From positions 1 through 47,753 of the forward strand of contig BDDC01000696.1 in NCBI GenBank assembly GCA_001662425.1: 47,753 nucleotides of DNA, given 5' to 3'. The translations under genes were made by a program, and so were the position numbers. Shown here in pieces: positions 10,683 to 22,816 of the stretch. Source of the DNA: Chlamydomonas sphaeroides. Taxonomy: Eukaryota; Chlorophyta; Chlorophyceae; Chlamydomonadales; Chlamydomonadaceae. The stretch's first letter is position 1; each line of letters begins with the position of its first letter. The notes beneath the pieces were generated by a model that saw only the letters and a program-made list of their open reading frames with translations, made no database searches and was not told the DNA's origin.

Positions 10683-13600
10683 GTGCTGCTGGTGCCGCAG
10701 CTGCAGCTCGAAGTGCTGCTGCAGCGCGCCGCCCGGCGCCGCGGCCGGCTGCTGCTGGCCTGGGCCCGGCCGCAGCAGGTCCGGCCGAGAGAGAGGCGAG
10801 CGCGTACGGCGCCCGCAGCCGCTGGCCTGGAGCGGGTAGTTCGGCATGGGCTGCCGCTGCGCCGCCGCGGGCCCCGGCGCCGTGTGGGCCGGCGTGGCCG
10901 GCGCCTGCGGGTGGCTCATGCGGCGCTGCTGCAGCGCCTGGGAGACCGTGCGGCGGCCGGTGTGCTCGGTGCCGCTCGCCGAGCGCGAGCCCGCCACGAC
11001 GGCCGGCGGTGACTGCTGCCACGGCGCGCCAGCTCCCTGCTGCTCCGACGGCGCTGCAGCATGAGCGCCCGACGGCGCCGCCACCGCCGCGTCGGCGGCG
11101 GCGCCGCTGCCGCCAGGCTGCAGCAGCGCTGAGCCCCGTCGCGCGGCGGCGGCGTCGGTCCCAAGCGAGCCGCTGGCGCCGCTGCTGCTGCTGACGCCGC
11201 TGGCGGCTCCAGGCAGGCTCGACCCTGATGGGCCCAGCAACGGCCTGCGGGCGTGCTCCGCCGAAGCCGCCAGGGAGGCCGAGGGCGCGTCATGCATCGC
11301 TCCCGTCCCGGGCTGACCGGCGCTGGGCACGGCAGGGGGCCCTAGGTGGGAGGGCTGGCTCGTGCGCCGGACGGCGGCGCTGGCGGGGGCGCTGGTCCCG
11401 GGCGTGCTGCCCTGCAGCGTGGTGCTGGCCGTGGCTAGGTTGCTGCAGCCCAGGTGGCTGAACCCGGCCATGTCGGAGGGCAGCAGCGCGGCCTGCGACT
11501 GCGGCGCGGCGGGCGGAGGGGCGGAGGGGCGGAGGGGCGGAGGGCGTGAGGCGGGTACAGGAGCGGCGGCGGAGCGGCAAGGGCGGCGGGCGGACACCAA
11601 GTGACGACACTGTGGAAGCCGCAGCTACGTCGGATGCACCGTGCCGCTCGTCACCAAGCTCAAGCCCAACATCTGCCTGCCTCACCCAAGCCATGTGGCA
11701 ACTATCGCACAATCTCAGTGTCCTAACTACGCGATGGCGGCCCGCTGCCCTGGCTCACCTGGTGCGTGGTGCCTGTGATCATGAAGCAGGTGGGCGCGGT
11801 GGTGTTGGTGCTGTGGCTCCACTGCGATTCGGGGCCGGCGCTGAAGCTGCCGCAGTCCGAGGTCCTGCGGCCGGGGGGCAGGGTTAGTGGGTGCAGGGTC
11901 AGTGGGCGCAGGGTCAGGGCGCTGCAGTGCGGCCAGGCCGCTGGGGGCACGGGCAGCGGCATGCATGCCGGCAGCAGGCCGAGCGAGGGTGCGGGAGCGG
12001 CAAGGCGTGGTGGGGGGGGGGCAGCGGGCAGCCGCCTCGGCGCACGAGGGAACAGCCTTCGGCAGTCGTTGCAGCCGCTGACAGCCACGTGCTAGGGCCC
12101 AAAGCTGGGGCGGGGCTCGGGCCATCGCGCCGCCCCCCGCCTGACGACGCAGGCGCACCTCTCGAAGCGAGGGTAGGCGACGGCCACGTACGAGGGCGCA
12201 CCCGCCGCCACGCCGCTGCTGGCGCCCGACAGGGGGCCCACGCCGCGCGGCGCCGCGCCGCTGGCGGCGCCCGCGCCGCCCGTGCCGAGCAGCGCCGGCG
12301 GCGCGTAGTTCAGCACGCGCGCCGAGGCCTGGCGCGAGGGCAGCAGGTGCAGGTGCAGGTGCTGGTGCTGCAGCTGCAGGGCCACCTGGTGCTGCAGCGC
12401 CTGGTGCGCCACGGCGTGCTGCGCTGCCGCCGACACCGACACCGACGCGCCCGACGACAGCTGGTGCCGCGGGGGCGCCGCCGCGGCGGCGGCGCCGCCG
12501 CCCATGGCCCGCAGCACCGCGTACTCCTGCGGCGTGCGGCCGTCGGCGTCGCGCGCGCTGGCCCAGGCGGCTGCGGCCGCGGGGTACAGGCCCAGCAGCG
12601 TGCCCGCAAGGCGGCCGCTGTCGTCGAGGACCGCCGCCAGGTGCAGCGGGGTCAGGCCGCCCGCCGCCGGCGCCGGCTCGTCCCAACGCAGCGCGCAGCG
12701 GTAGCGGGCCGCCCAGGTGACCACGGCGCGCACCGCCGACAGCCGGCCGCTGGCGACGGCGGTGTGCAGCAGCGGCAGCGCCGGCTCGGCGGCGCCGCCG
12801 GGGCCGGCCGCGGCGGTCGGGAAGAGCGAGACAATGTCGGGGAAGGGCAGCCGGCAGTGCACGAGCAGGCCTTTGATGACGATGGTGGCGGCGGCGGGCC
12901 AGCCGCGGGAGACGGTGTAGCGGAGCAGCCGCAGGCCGAGGCTGGCGGCGGTGGACTGCAGCGCCGGCGCGCGGCGGCAGAGGCTCTCGTACTCGGCGCC
13001 GCAGTCCAGGCTGCCCGGCAGCAGCTGCTGCGCCGGCTGCAGCTCCCGCAGCAGCGCTAGCTGGGCTTCGTTAGGGGCGGCGCCGCCGCCGCCGGCGCCC
13101 GGGCTGACGGGGTCGGAGGCTGCTGCGGCGGCGGCGCCGCCGCCGCCGCGGCCATCGCGCGCGCGGCGGGAGCCGAAGCTTGGGCCCGGGCTCCCGTCGC
13201 CGTGGGCCGGCGACGCCGGCTGCTCGTCTTCCGAGGACGCCCAGCTGCCGTCCTCGACCGGCGCCGCCGCTGCTGCTGCTGCGGCGGCGGCGGCCGCTGC
13301 GGCGGCGGCCGCCAGCGGCGCGGCTTCGGGCATGCTGACGGCGTCGAGCCACAGGCCGAAGTCGAGCAGCATCGCCAGCGCGCCGCCGTCCAGGGCCGGC
13401 GGCTGACTGGCGCCCGGCGACAGGAACGACCGCAGCGGCGCCGCCGACACCAGCTGGGGCTGCAGCTGCTGCGCCTCCGCCGCAACGCGCGCGTCGCAGA
13501 CCACCAGGACCGGCCACGCCAGCGACAGCGCCGGCGGCCCGGCCGCGTCGTCGGGCCCGGCGGCGGCGGCCTCCACAAACAGCACCCCGGGCCGCACGCC

Positions 13601-16600
13601 GGCCAGCGGCACCTTCACAGGGAGCAAGGCAGGGGTGCGAGAGCGCTCATGCCGTCATGTGAAGCTGGACACAGGCACGCAGGCCTACACACCCAGCCCT
13701 GTGCGAGGGTCCCTCCGGGCTGTCACCCCAGCAATTCCCCAGGCCCTACCTGGACGCTCAGCGTGTGGCTGCCCGGCAGGAAGGCCCCCGCCGCCGTGGC
13801 GGGCCGAACGAGCACCGGCAGGCAGCGGCCGGCGTGCCGCACCAGCAGCCGCGGCGGCGGCGCGACGGCGCCGTCGGCGCAGTGCACCAGCGCCACCGCC
13901 ACCGTCAGCGTCAGCGTCTGGCGGCGGCAGTCGCGCGTGTCGTCGTCGGAGGGGTCGATCAGTGAGACGCAGCAGGGGCTGACGCACGTGATGATGGGCG
14001 GCGGCGCCGCCGGCAGCGCCAGGGACGCCGACGACGAGGCCGCGATGGCGGCGGCGGCGGCGACGGCGCTGCCGTCGGCGGGGTTGGGCTGCACCATCAG
14101 CCGGCCGCCGGCGGAGCGGACGGCGACCTGTGACGCCGCGGCGCCAGCCTGCAGGCCAACGGAGTGGACTCCCTCCGGCAGCGGCAGCTGAGTCAGCACG
14201 CTGCGCTCCAGGAACGCCAGCATCGTCTCCGCTGCCGCCAGCTGCGAAGCACGCTCCTGCGCCGGCGGCGGCGCCGCCGGCGCCGGCAAGGGCCCCGCGG
14301 CGCCGGCCTCTTCAGCTCGCGGCGCCGGCGCCAGCGGCCCCTCGGCTGCGCCGTCGGCGCGCGCCGCCGCCGCCAGCGCCGCAACGAACGCCTCCGCCTC
14401 CGCCGATCCGGCCGGCACCAGCACATCCGCCACAACCTCCACACACCCCTCCCGAACGTACACGCCCACCGATGCCATGCCGCCGACGCCGCCCGACGGC
14501 GCCGCCAGGCTGACGGCGGCGGGCGCGCCGAGCGCCAGCAGCGCGCCGACGCGGCTGGGCAACCCCGCCGGGAGGTCCTCCGGCGACATGCCGGGGATCT
14601 TAATGCAGCAGCGTGTGAGCATCGTGGCGGGCACGTATGCCGTATTCGCGCCGCCGCGGGAGGTCAGCGCCCGCGCGAGCGCCAGGTGGTGCAGCGCCAG
14701 CGACGGCAGTGGCGACACGGACGGCGACGGCGGCGCGGCTGCGGCGGACGACGCGACGAAGGACAGCGACGTCGTGCGGCGCGGCGGCGGCTTGGTCAGC
14801 GCGGCCGCGACGTCGGCGGCAGCCGCCGCGGCCGGGCTGGGAAGGTCCACGGAGACGCCAGGCGGCCGGCCGTCCTCGTCGGCGGCGTTGGCGGCGCCGC
14901 CGCTGGCGTCCCGTTCTGAGGCGTCGGCGACCGCCAGCATCTCGTGCCGGCCCGAGTCATCGCGGCTGGCCTTGTCGGCGCACAGGCACTCGGCGGCGGC
15001 AGCCGCGGCCGCAGCGGCGGCGGTGACGTCGTGATCAAAGCAAATGGCATCAAAGCTTGCCGCCGCCGGCATCGCCGCCGCCGCGCGCACCGTCACGCCC
15101 GTCGCATCAACGCGATCGCCTCGCGCGGTATCGGCCGATAGCGCATCGTTCGCCAGCCCTCGCAACGCGCCAGAGCCGCCCATCCCCGCCCCGCCGCCGC
15201 CGCGCGCCAGCACCGCATCGGCGCTCGCGAGCAGGCCCGCCGCCGGAGGCGGCGGCGGCGGTGGCGGCGGCAGCGCGACGGCGGCGGCCGTCACCATCGG
15301 CGACTCCGCCGACGAGCACCAGGCGCTGCTGCTGTGCTGCAGGGCGCCCGCCGGCACGGAACCCGAGGCGGACGAGGGGCCGGCGGGGGACGCGGCCGCC
15401 ACGGGCGCCGGCAGGGCCATGCCGACGGCGGCGGCCCAGGCGCAGGGCAGGCTGTCATGCGTCAGCGCCGACAGGCCGCCAACGTCGACGGCGGTGCTGT
15501 CCAAGGCGTCCTCGCCGTCCTCGGCATCCTCCTCAAGCGCCGAGCGGACCAGCGCTCGCACGTGCCGCGAGTAGTCGGCCGCGGGGTCTGCCAGGACCGC
15601 CTGCGACGTTGCCGCAGAGGGCGATGCTGTCACACGGGCGCCGGCCGGCGTCGGTTGTTCGTCGGCCGCCCCCGCCTCCTCCGCCGCCTTGTCTTCCTCC
15701 AAGGTGGGCACCGCGCCCTGGCTCGCGCCGCGCCGCTGCAGACTCGGCGGCCGCGCGCAAGACAGCGGGCCGCCGCTTCCGCCTCCGCTGCCACCGCCAC
15801 TGCCGCTCCCGAAGCCGCCGCCGCCGCCGCCGCCACGGCCAGCCGGCGTGCGCAGCCCCAGCGTCGCCAGCGCCTGCACCGGCGGCGGGCAGCGCCGCCG
15901 CTGCCCCTGCGCCGCCTGCTGCTGCTGCTGCTGCTGGTAGACGCGCTGCTGCAGCAGCTGGGCGCGCTGGTGCTGAAAGCGCTGCTCCTCGTCCCACGCG
16001 ACCGTGTCCCGAGCCGCCGGCGCCGCCAGCCCCGCCAGCTCGCCGATAGGGCCGAGCGACTGCGGCCCCGCATCGCCGTCGGCCGACGCCGGCGCCTCCG
16101 CCAGCGCACTCGCCGCCAGCAGCGACGCCGGGCCGCTGGTACCAGACGTCGACGCCGCCGCCACGCTGCCGCCGCCGAGGCTGGCGCCGGCGCCGCCGGC
16201 GCCGGCTGGCGGCGGCGTGGAGCGGCCGGGGTGGCTGCCGGTGGCACTAGAGAGGCGGCTAGTCGCCCAGTAGGCCGCGCCGTGGTCTGTGGTCATTGTG
16301 GTCACCGTGGCTGCGCTGTTGATGCCGCAGCAGCTGCTGACGCTCACGGCGCTGAAAGACGGCAGCCCACCCATCGGCGTGGAGCGGCCCGAGATGGAGC
16401 CCGACGGCGCGTCGTCGGTGAAGGCGCCGTTGGCGGTTGTGGCGGTTGTGGTGATGGCGGCCGCCGCCGGACGTGCTTCGTGCCGGCCGTCCGCCGAGGT
16501 GCGCGGTGGCGCGGCGGCGCCAGACAGCGACGGGCGTTGCGCTCTGCGCGCGCTGCCGGGGGCCTGGCAGCCGGTCAGCTCCCCCGCACTGCTGGGGCCG

Positions 16601-18530
16601 CCGCCGAGCGATGCTCGGATGCTGCTGCTGGCGCGTCGCTGCGGCACAGCCACCGACGACAGAGCGCCCGCCACCGATGCCGGCGGGCAACGCTGCGGCG
16701 CCGGAGCCAAACCCCCGGTGGCGCCGCCATCGCTGCCATCGCCGCCGTTTGGGCCATCGGCGTCGCCGACGCTGGGGCCACCGGCGCTGGGGCCACCGGC
16801 GCTGGGGCCGCCGGCGCCTGGGCCGCCGGCGCTGGGACCACCGGCGCTGGGGCCACCGGCGCTGGGGCCACCGGCGCTGGGGCCGCCGGCGCTGGGGCCA
16901 CCTGCGCTGGGGCCGCCGGCGCTGGGGCCGCCGGCGCTGGGGCCGCCGGCGCTGGGGCCGCCGGCGCCTTGGCCACCGGCGCTGGGGCCGCCGGCGCTGG
17001 GGCTGCCGGCGCCTGGGCCGCCGGCGCTGGGGCCGCCGGCGCTGGGGCCGCCGGCGCCTGGGCCACCGGCGCTGGGGCCGCCGGCATTGAGGACAGCCGT
17101 GTGCTGGCTGCTGCCGCCGCTATCCGTTCCTGCTGTTTTCGGTCCCATGCCGTCCCCTGGCTGCGACTTGGTGCAGCCACCACCGCCCTGCTGGCCTCCT
17201 TGGCAGCGGCCACCACCGGGCCCTGCACCATCCGCTGCCGGCGCCGGCCAACCGCTGCGCCTCTCCTGCTGCGTCCCGCTAGGTCCCGCCGCCGCGCCGG
17301 CCGCGGGGGTGGCCGCCGTGGCCGCCGTGGTGGCTGCAAAAATGCGGCGCTCGGCCTCCTCTGCCCGCGCGGCGACTAGCATGGACAGGTACGCGAGAAT
17401 CAGGTTCGAGCTGAGGACAACACCTGTCGAGATGGTCTGGAAGGGCCAGCGCTCTGCCAACAGGAAGCAGCACCAGAAGGTGCATGCCGCGTCAGCTGCT
17501 GCTAGCCAGGCCTGGGTTGTGGCCCCTAGGGGAGCCACGAAGGACTGCCATAGCAATACTGCACCATCGATTGGCAGGTACCTGGGAGGACGTCAGCCAG
17601 GGGTTGGGGGTGAGTTGAAAGGGGAGGCAGAAAGATGCAGCAGGGACGGCTGCTGTAAGATGAGAACCAATGATGCCAGAGAAGAGAGTATGCGGATGGG
17701 GTTACACCCGGTCCCTCCGTCAGTGGCGGGTGCGGCACGGCAGCGCACCATCGGCAGTAGGACGAGAGCTTGGCATCCCGCCACAGCGCGAGCACGACAA
17801 TGGTAAAGACCTTGCTGCAGAACCTGTGAGACGGTCAGGCAGGCAGTGTCAGGGAAGGCGTCGGCGACGCAGCCGTGTTGCACAGGGATGTGCAGGCATC
17901 TGGCTCACTTGGTTATCGTGAGCAGGGCCACACGGGCGCCGCTGGCGTATATCCTCCGCGCGGTTACGCTATGCACGCTGGTAAGAGCCGCCAGCAACCA
18001 CGCTAGGGCCGCGAAAAGGCAGACGACCTGCGCAAGGGGCCACAGCAGGGTTTGGGACTCGGACAGCCCACTACGCTGGCACCCCTGCAACGCCCCGGGA
18101 CATCTCCGTGTAGCAATACGTCGGGCGCGCGGTCCGTAGCTACACGCCGCAAGGTCGTGGTCGCAAGGTGTGTGCCGCATATCTTACGACGTAGAGTTCA
18201 GCGCCGCGGAGCCGCCAGATGAGAGCATGGCATATATGTGGCGCATAGAATAGCAACCGGCCCGCCTTGGCCAGAAGAGAGCCTCCACATTCGTAAGCGC
18301 CTTGCAGACTGGACCCTGCCAGGCGCATCGCTGAGTCCTCGTGACATAAGCTGACATCCGCGATCTTGCCGGCGTGCACGGCGGCCAGTCCAACGACGAG
18401 GATGGCAGTCACAACATCGCTGCGCGCTTGCCGAACCTGTCCGAGGGGTCCGCGGAGTGCATATGGGGCAAGCTTCACAGCCACATAGCTTGGCAGTCCT
18501 TACCGCGGCAAACGAAGCGAAATCCTCCAT
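9078..18530 (-). CDS. Giant multi-pass membrane protein with SPL/SBP-type C-terminal region and ankyrin repeats (~2,758 aa, 8 exons, no SBP zinc domain)
   Basis: Exons (minus): 18530-18504, 18436-18188, 18027-17909, 17823-17749, 17581-13750, 13612-12159, 11864-11759, 11492-9078. All junction phases agree, giving 8,277 nt. An in-frame TAA lies 15 nt before the chosen ATG. Residues ~20-215 hold five or six hydrophobic segments (e.g. VVCLFAALAWLLAALTSVHS and a GVVLSSNLILAYLSMLVAA helix). Residues ~215-1130 are low complexity, including a GGPSA repeat. From ~1135 the text resembles the conserved C-terminal half of large plant SPL proteins: CCIKIPGMSPEDLP, REGCVEVVADVLV, then SVQVPLAGVRPGVLFVEA, PVLVVCDARVAAEAQ, and an ankyrin-like GLTPLHLAAVLDDSGRLAGT...DGRTPQEYAVLRAMGG near 1750. 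After a polyQ/His tract (~2220), two hydrophobic segments lie near 2675 and 2720. No Cys/His SBP DNA-binding module was found. The SPL likeness is inference from memory; the function is unknown. Confidence 0.72.
10641..10690 (-). repeat. Polyglutamine/histidine-coding triplet repeat
   Basis: Plus-strand gctgctg triplets with interspersed ggtgctg code, on the minus strand, for alternating His-Gln then eleven consecutive Gln in the last exon of the giant membrane protein gene. It is likely length-polymorphic. Confidence 0.9.
16765..17095 (-). repeat. Coding minisatellite, 15-bp unit (GGPSA pentapeptide)
   Basis: About 22 tandem copies of a 15-bp unit (plus-strand type ccggcgctggggcc) in the long exon of the giant membrane protein. 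They code for GGPSA with minor variants (GGPGA, GSPSA, GGQGA). Third positions vary (ccg/cca) while the pentapeptide is mostly kept. The repeat lies in the cytosolic-looking linker after the N-terminal membrane segments. Confidence 0.93.
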
Positions 18531-19757
18531 GGCGCGCGTTCCTTACGCCATCCACAGCAGCCGTCAGTGACGGTCTGGCACAAGCTTCCGAGTAGTAGGA
18601 CAGTGTTCTAGAGGGCTATGCACGGTGTGCCTTTCTTGGAGTACAAGAAGCCATATCGCCATATCTGCGCCTTGCCAGCACGCAGGCAGAAAGGGACATG
18701 CTACGTCTAGCCGAATAATCTGCACGTCGGGTACTCTGGCCGTGTGGCGCACCGTCAGCATCACCGAGGTGTGTGCCGTGTTTCCGTGTCGGCCAAACCC
18801 GGAAACGGCGCTGAAACGGGCACCTTGAGGCGGGCCTCTTGGTCTAGAGCCGCCATATGTGCAGGCAGACTGCAAGCGGCGATGGAGTATACGAGAGGCA
18901 GCGTACAGAAGCCGAAGAAAAGTTCAACGGGTTTTTTTGGATAAGATTGTTTGTGGATACACGGGGGGTGAGACGGGGCTTCCACCTTCCAGGCCGCGCG
19001 CTTACGGATGACCACCGTTGTGACCACCGTTGTCTAATCCCGGCTGACAGCGTCTAACAAGGCCCCCCATCCGGAATGGGAGAGGTGGCCCCCACCCGCT
19101 CCTTCGTTAGTAAAGGTCTGCCGGCCGCCCCTCACCACCTAGGCAACTTCCTTTACCAGACGAGGGCGCTGCACCCACAAGATAAGGGACCTTAGCAGAA
19201 GCTTGGTTATGAAGGCGTGCGCATGAGCGTTACCCCTGCGGCAGCCACAGCCACAGCCGGCCTACGGCTCGTCAGCTGCCCAGCGACGGGCACTCGCTCA
19301 CCTGGGTCAGCAGCAGCCTTGGCCGCTGAGCGACCGCGAACCAGCGGTGGGCGCTCGCCGACCCCGAAACCCAGCGCCAGCCCGCACCTGCACGACACCT
19401 GTGGCCACCTTCCGCGGGTCCAAGTACCCGTACAAAAGCCGCTTTCGCGTCACACCAAGGGGCACCGGCCCCCGCCTGCGGCACAGCGCCTCCTCGGAAG
19501 GCCCAAGCGCCAGTGCACACTCGCCGCTCCTGACCCCAGGCGCAGCTCACAACAGCAGCCTTCGGGAGCCCGCCCATCACCGTCGCGGTGCCGTCCCGCG
19601 CAGCAGGAGTCCAATGCCCCGCCAACAACCGCCCACGACCGCGTGCCGCCGGCACCACCACCGCCGCCTCCAGCCAGTACGGTGCACACAGCCCCGAGCA
19701 TGAGCCTGGCGCCTACCCTGGCGCCCTACCACCACCCACCTCACCCCAGCCGCCCCG
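18531..19757. other. 1.2-kb region upstream of the giant gene; no gene recognised
   Basis: Between the start of the giant gene (18530, -) and the stop of the NAP14-like gene (19758, -). The 18560-19200 part is less GC-rich than the exons. A minus-strand open stretch at 18761-19027 has a short hydrophobic run (VELFFGFCTLPLVYS), but no splice path joining it to the giant gene was found. It probably contains the promoter of the giant gene and the 3' UTR of the NAP14-like gene. Confidence 0.45.
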
Positions 19758-20288
19758 CTACTGCTCCAGTCCGGCCAGGTCCGGCGGCGGCCACGTGACC
19801 GGCTCGCAGGTGCCGCCCATGCGCATGCGCCAGGCAACGTCCACCAGCGGCGCAATCTCCGCCAGGTCGTGGCTGACGATGAGCAGCGTGCACTGCTTCT
19901 GTGGGGCCACGGGCGGGGCCACACACCCAGCACACCGTCACAGCAGGCCCAGCAGCAGCACAGGACGGGGCGCGGCAACGCCCCCGGCCAGCCCGCCCGC
20001 CGACCGCCGACCTGCGCGCTGGACACCCCACCACCCCGCGACCTTGCAACAACGAGGGGGGACAACTGCAGCAGGCCCGTTCCGGGTGCAGTCCAGTTCC
20101 CGGCTAGCAGGGACGCGGCGGGGCAGCGCATGTTGGCTCGGACGCGGGTGTTGGGTACACGTGGCAATCCTCAGCGCCGCCCCGCACCTTGAGCTTGCGC
20201 AGGATGTCCACCACCTCCTTCCGCGACACCCAGTCCAGCCCCGCCAGCGGCTCGTCCAGCAACAGCAGGTCCGGCTGCCGCACCTGCG

Positions 20289-20322
<34 letters not shown>

Positions 20323-22700
20323 GGGGCGGGGCGGGGCGGGGGGCATGAGGGTGAGCTGCGGCCCGGAGCGTTGTGGAGGGCCTTGTGAGGAGGACAGTCC
20401 AGGTAGGCAGGGCGCGGCCAGCCGGTGGGCTTCTAGGCAGCGCACACCAGCGGTGCGTCGCGTCATGGGCCAGCGGTGGGCGTGCGTGTGCCGAGGGAGG
20501 GGCGAACTAGTCAACCAACTAGCCGGGGGGCCGGGGGTCGAGCCCCAGGACGCAATCATGGCCGCAACGGTACTGCGCCGGCGGAGCTCTGCAGTCGCCG
20601 CCGCCGCCACGATGCCAAAACTGCAGCGCGCGTCGACTGGAGAACGCCGCAGCGCGGCAGCCCCCGCGGCAGGCGAAAGGCGAAACTTGCACAGCAAGCC
20701 GACGTGCGACGCGCCGCGAGGAGGCTTCTGCGCGGCTTCACACATCGACCGCCGTGCACACATCGATCGGCCGGCTGTTGGCCTCAGGCGGGGCTGCCTC
20801 ACCAGCTGGATGGCCAGGGCCAGGCGCCGCTGCTGGCCGCCGCTTAGCTCCCAGGGCGGCCGCTCAAAGGGGATGTCCTCCAGACCCACCGCCTCCAGCA
20901 CCTGGCGCCGGGCGGCGCGGGCAGCGGGCAGCGACATGGGTGGATCAATTGCAGGAGAGTGCGGCCGCGGCGGAAGCAGCGGGCCAACGTGCACGCTTCG
21001 CGCGGGCGCCGCTGCGGGCCGAGGCCTCCACCCAGGCGAGGAGGGGCGGGACAGCAATCCAAAGGCAAGGGCGGGATAGTGCTGCACGTCGGAGGGCAGC
21101 TCAGGCCCGTTGCGGTAGGTGTCCGAACCAAGCGGCCCAAGCCTGCAGCGCCTGCGCGCCCCCGGCGGCCTGTCGCCTGCTCGCCGCCCCGGTTCCGCGC
21201 TTGCCTGGGTGATCTTGGTGCCTAGCAGCTGCCGCTCCGCCCAATACTCGGTGAGCTGCGGCCATGTAAAAGTCAGCTCCTGCGGCCACAGCCGGGCGGC
21301 AAGAGCGGGGGGGCCCATGGTTGACATTACGGTAAGCAGGCGGCAAGGTGAACGCAGCCAGCAGAGGCTTCAACGCGGAGAGCCGTCCTCGGCACACGCC
21401 CAGCTATGCCGCGGCCAGGGCACCGAAGCCGCGGCCGCGGCAGCGGCCGCGCCCCGCCCTGTCTGGCGCCGAATACGCCACGGGCACCGCCCTTGCCTCT
21501 GTGTCAAGCCTCCCATGCGGTCCCAACGCCCCACCTGTTTAAGGGTCTCCCCCAGGAAGTGGCGCTCCGGGAACTGGAACACCAGCCCCACCTGCACACC
21601 GGCAGCAGCGCACAGGACGGCACGTGGCGGGGTCAGCACGAGGGCAGCAGGACTTGGATGGGGCGCCGACGCCCCGCGCCGCCCGCTCGCTCCACGCCCG
21701 GCTCCCGTGTGAAGCCCGGGAGCTGTCGGCGCCGCCCAAGCTTGCCAGCCTGTCGGGCCCACGGCCCAGCCCACCTGCTGCATACGCTGCTCCATGGTCA
21801 GGCCGGGGGCGCTGGCGGCAGCGTCCACCGCAGCCGCCGCTGCTGCGGCTGGCGGGTACGGCAGCAGCCCGTTGCCGTTGCCGTTGCCGTTCCCGTTGGC
21901 AGCGACGGCCCCGTTGCCGTTGCCGTTGGCGGCCGCGGCGGCGCGCATGGCGGCGGCCGCGGCCTGGCCGCGCCACGCGTTGCCGCGCAGGATGCGGACG
22001 TGGCCGCTGGTCTGCTCCGTCAGGCCCGCCAGGACCTGTAGACCAAGGTAAGGGGCGGCAGCATGGGGTTGGAAACAGTAGTACTGGCGGCGACCGCTGT
22101 GCGATGACGTGTGGAGCGCTGGCTGCCGGGGGCACGACGAATGCTGCAGTTCGATCGAGGCGGCGCGGGCCCACCGACTCACACGCCGCTGATCCCTGCT
22201 GAATTCAGCCAGCCAGCCAGCCCAACCGCTACCTGCAGCAGCGTCGTCTTGCCGGAGCCGCTGCGCCCGATGACGAGTCCCAGGCTGTTGGCGGGCAGCG
22301 TCATGTTGACGTCCGACAGTAGCGGCCGCTCGCTGCTGGGCGGGTGGAAGCCCAGCCCCTCTAGCCGCACCACCGCGCCCGGCGCGCCGTCAGCGGCATC
22401 GGCCTGCTGCTGCTGCTGCAGCTGCACGGCATAGGCCATGAGCATGCCCATGACGGTGTTGGGGTCGCCGAAGGGGCCGGCTGTGCCGGCTGCGCCGGCG
22501 GGCAAGTTCGCGCGCGTGAGCGTTGGCGGTGGCGTGAGACTTGCCGCCGTAGGGGCAGGCGCGTGTGGCAGGCGTTGCGGCCGGCCGGCGGCGCGGCGGC
22601 GTGATATCGTGCCGCGCCAGGCGCTGGTGGTCGGCGACGGCTGCGACGTACTGCAGCCGTCGGCCCTGGCCGAGGTGGCCGACGAGGCGAGCGACCGCAT
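19758..22700 (-). CDS. ABCI11: NAP14/ABCI11-like plastid ABC ATPase (398 aa, 7 exons)
   Basis: Exons (minus): 22700-22233, 22035-21775, 21591-21535, 21279-21205, 20901-20803, 20283-20188, 19898-19758; all phase 0. One complete nucleotide-binding domain: Walker A GRSGSGKT (145-152), Q-loop Gln249 in VGLVFQFPERHF, signature LSGGQ (306-310), Walker B LLLLDE ending Glu331, LAGLDW D-loop, and H-loop His362 in LLIVSHDL. The order and the text (ELTFTWP, RRLALAIQL, AWRMRMGG) match Arabidopsis NAP14/ABCI11, a soluble plastid ATPase linked to metal homeostasis and related to ECF-type transporter ATPases. Residues 1-60 are Ser/Arg/Ala-rich, as in a chloroplast transit peptide. Exon 2 carries an Asn-Gly repeat and Ala-rich insertion between Walker A and the Q-loop. 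The fourth intron uses a GC donor (CAG|gcaagc), fixed by phase. No membrane domain is present, so it must pair with a separate permease. Confidence 0.88.
20288..20321. repeat. (AG)n microsatellite in an intron of the NAP14-like gene
   Basis: About fourteen AG dinucleotides immediately upstream (minus-strand sense) of the splice acceptor of exon 6. On the coding strand they form a CT-rich run that may serve as an extended polypyrimidine tract. Confidence 0.9.
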
Positions 22701-22816
22701 TCTCGGGCGTTGCCTTGCTCTTCAGGGCACCGTTGCTAAGGTTAGCGTGCGCCGCGGCGCACGCTCTGGGGCCAGACGCTGCGGTGCAGTTCTAGCCGAT
22801 TGAGGCGGCTGGTCTA

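Noticed and set aside
9078..13627. Splitting the giant model into two genes (C-terminal transmembrane/polyQ part separate from the ankyrin part)
   Set aside because: The 106-nt linking exon (11864-11759) joins both sides in exact phase with good splice sites, and no start or stop context between them is convincing.
15334..17379. Plus-strand open frame of 681 codons opposite the giant gene
   Set aside because: It is the antisense shadow of the 3.8-kb minus-strand exon. High GC removes stops in all frames, its product is low complexity without motifs, and the minus-strand frame fits splice phases on both sides.
18564..19027. Possible extra first exon(s) of the giant membrane protein (minus strand, short hydrophobic run)
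   Set aside because: An in-frame TAA sits 15 nt before the ATG at 18530, and I found no donor/acceptor pair that connects this region in phase. It is not excluded, but not supported.
22438..22803. Plus-strand 121-codon frame that looks fairly protein-like in its second half
   Set aside because: It overlaps, antisense, exon 1 of the NAP14-like gene including Walker A-proximal codons, and has no recognisable motif or splice partner.
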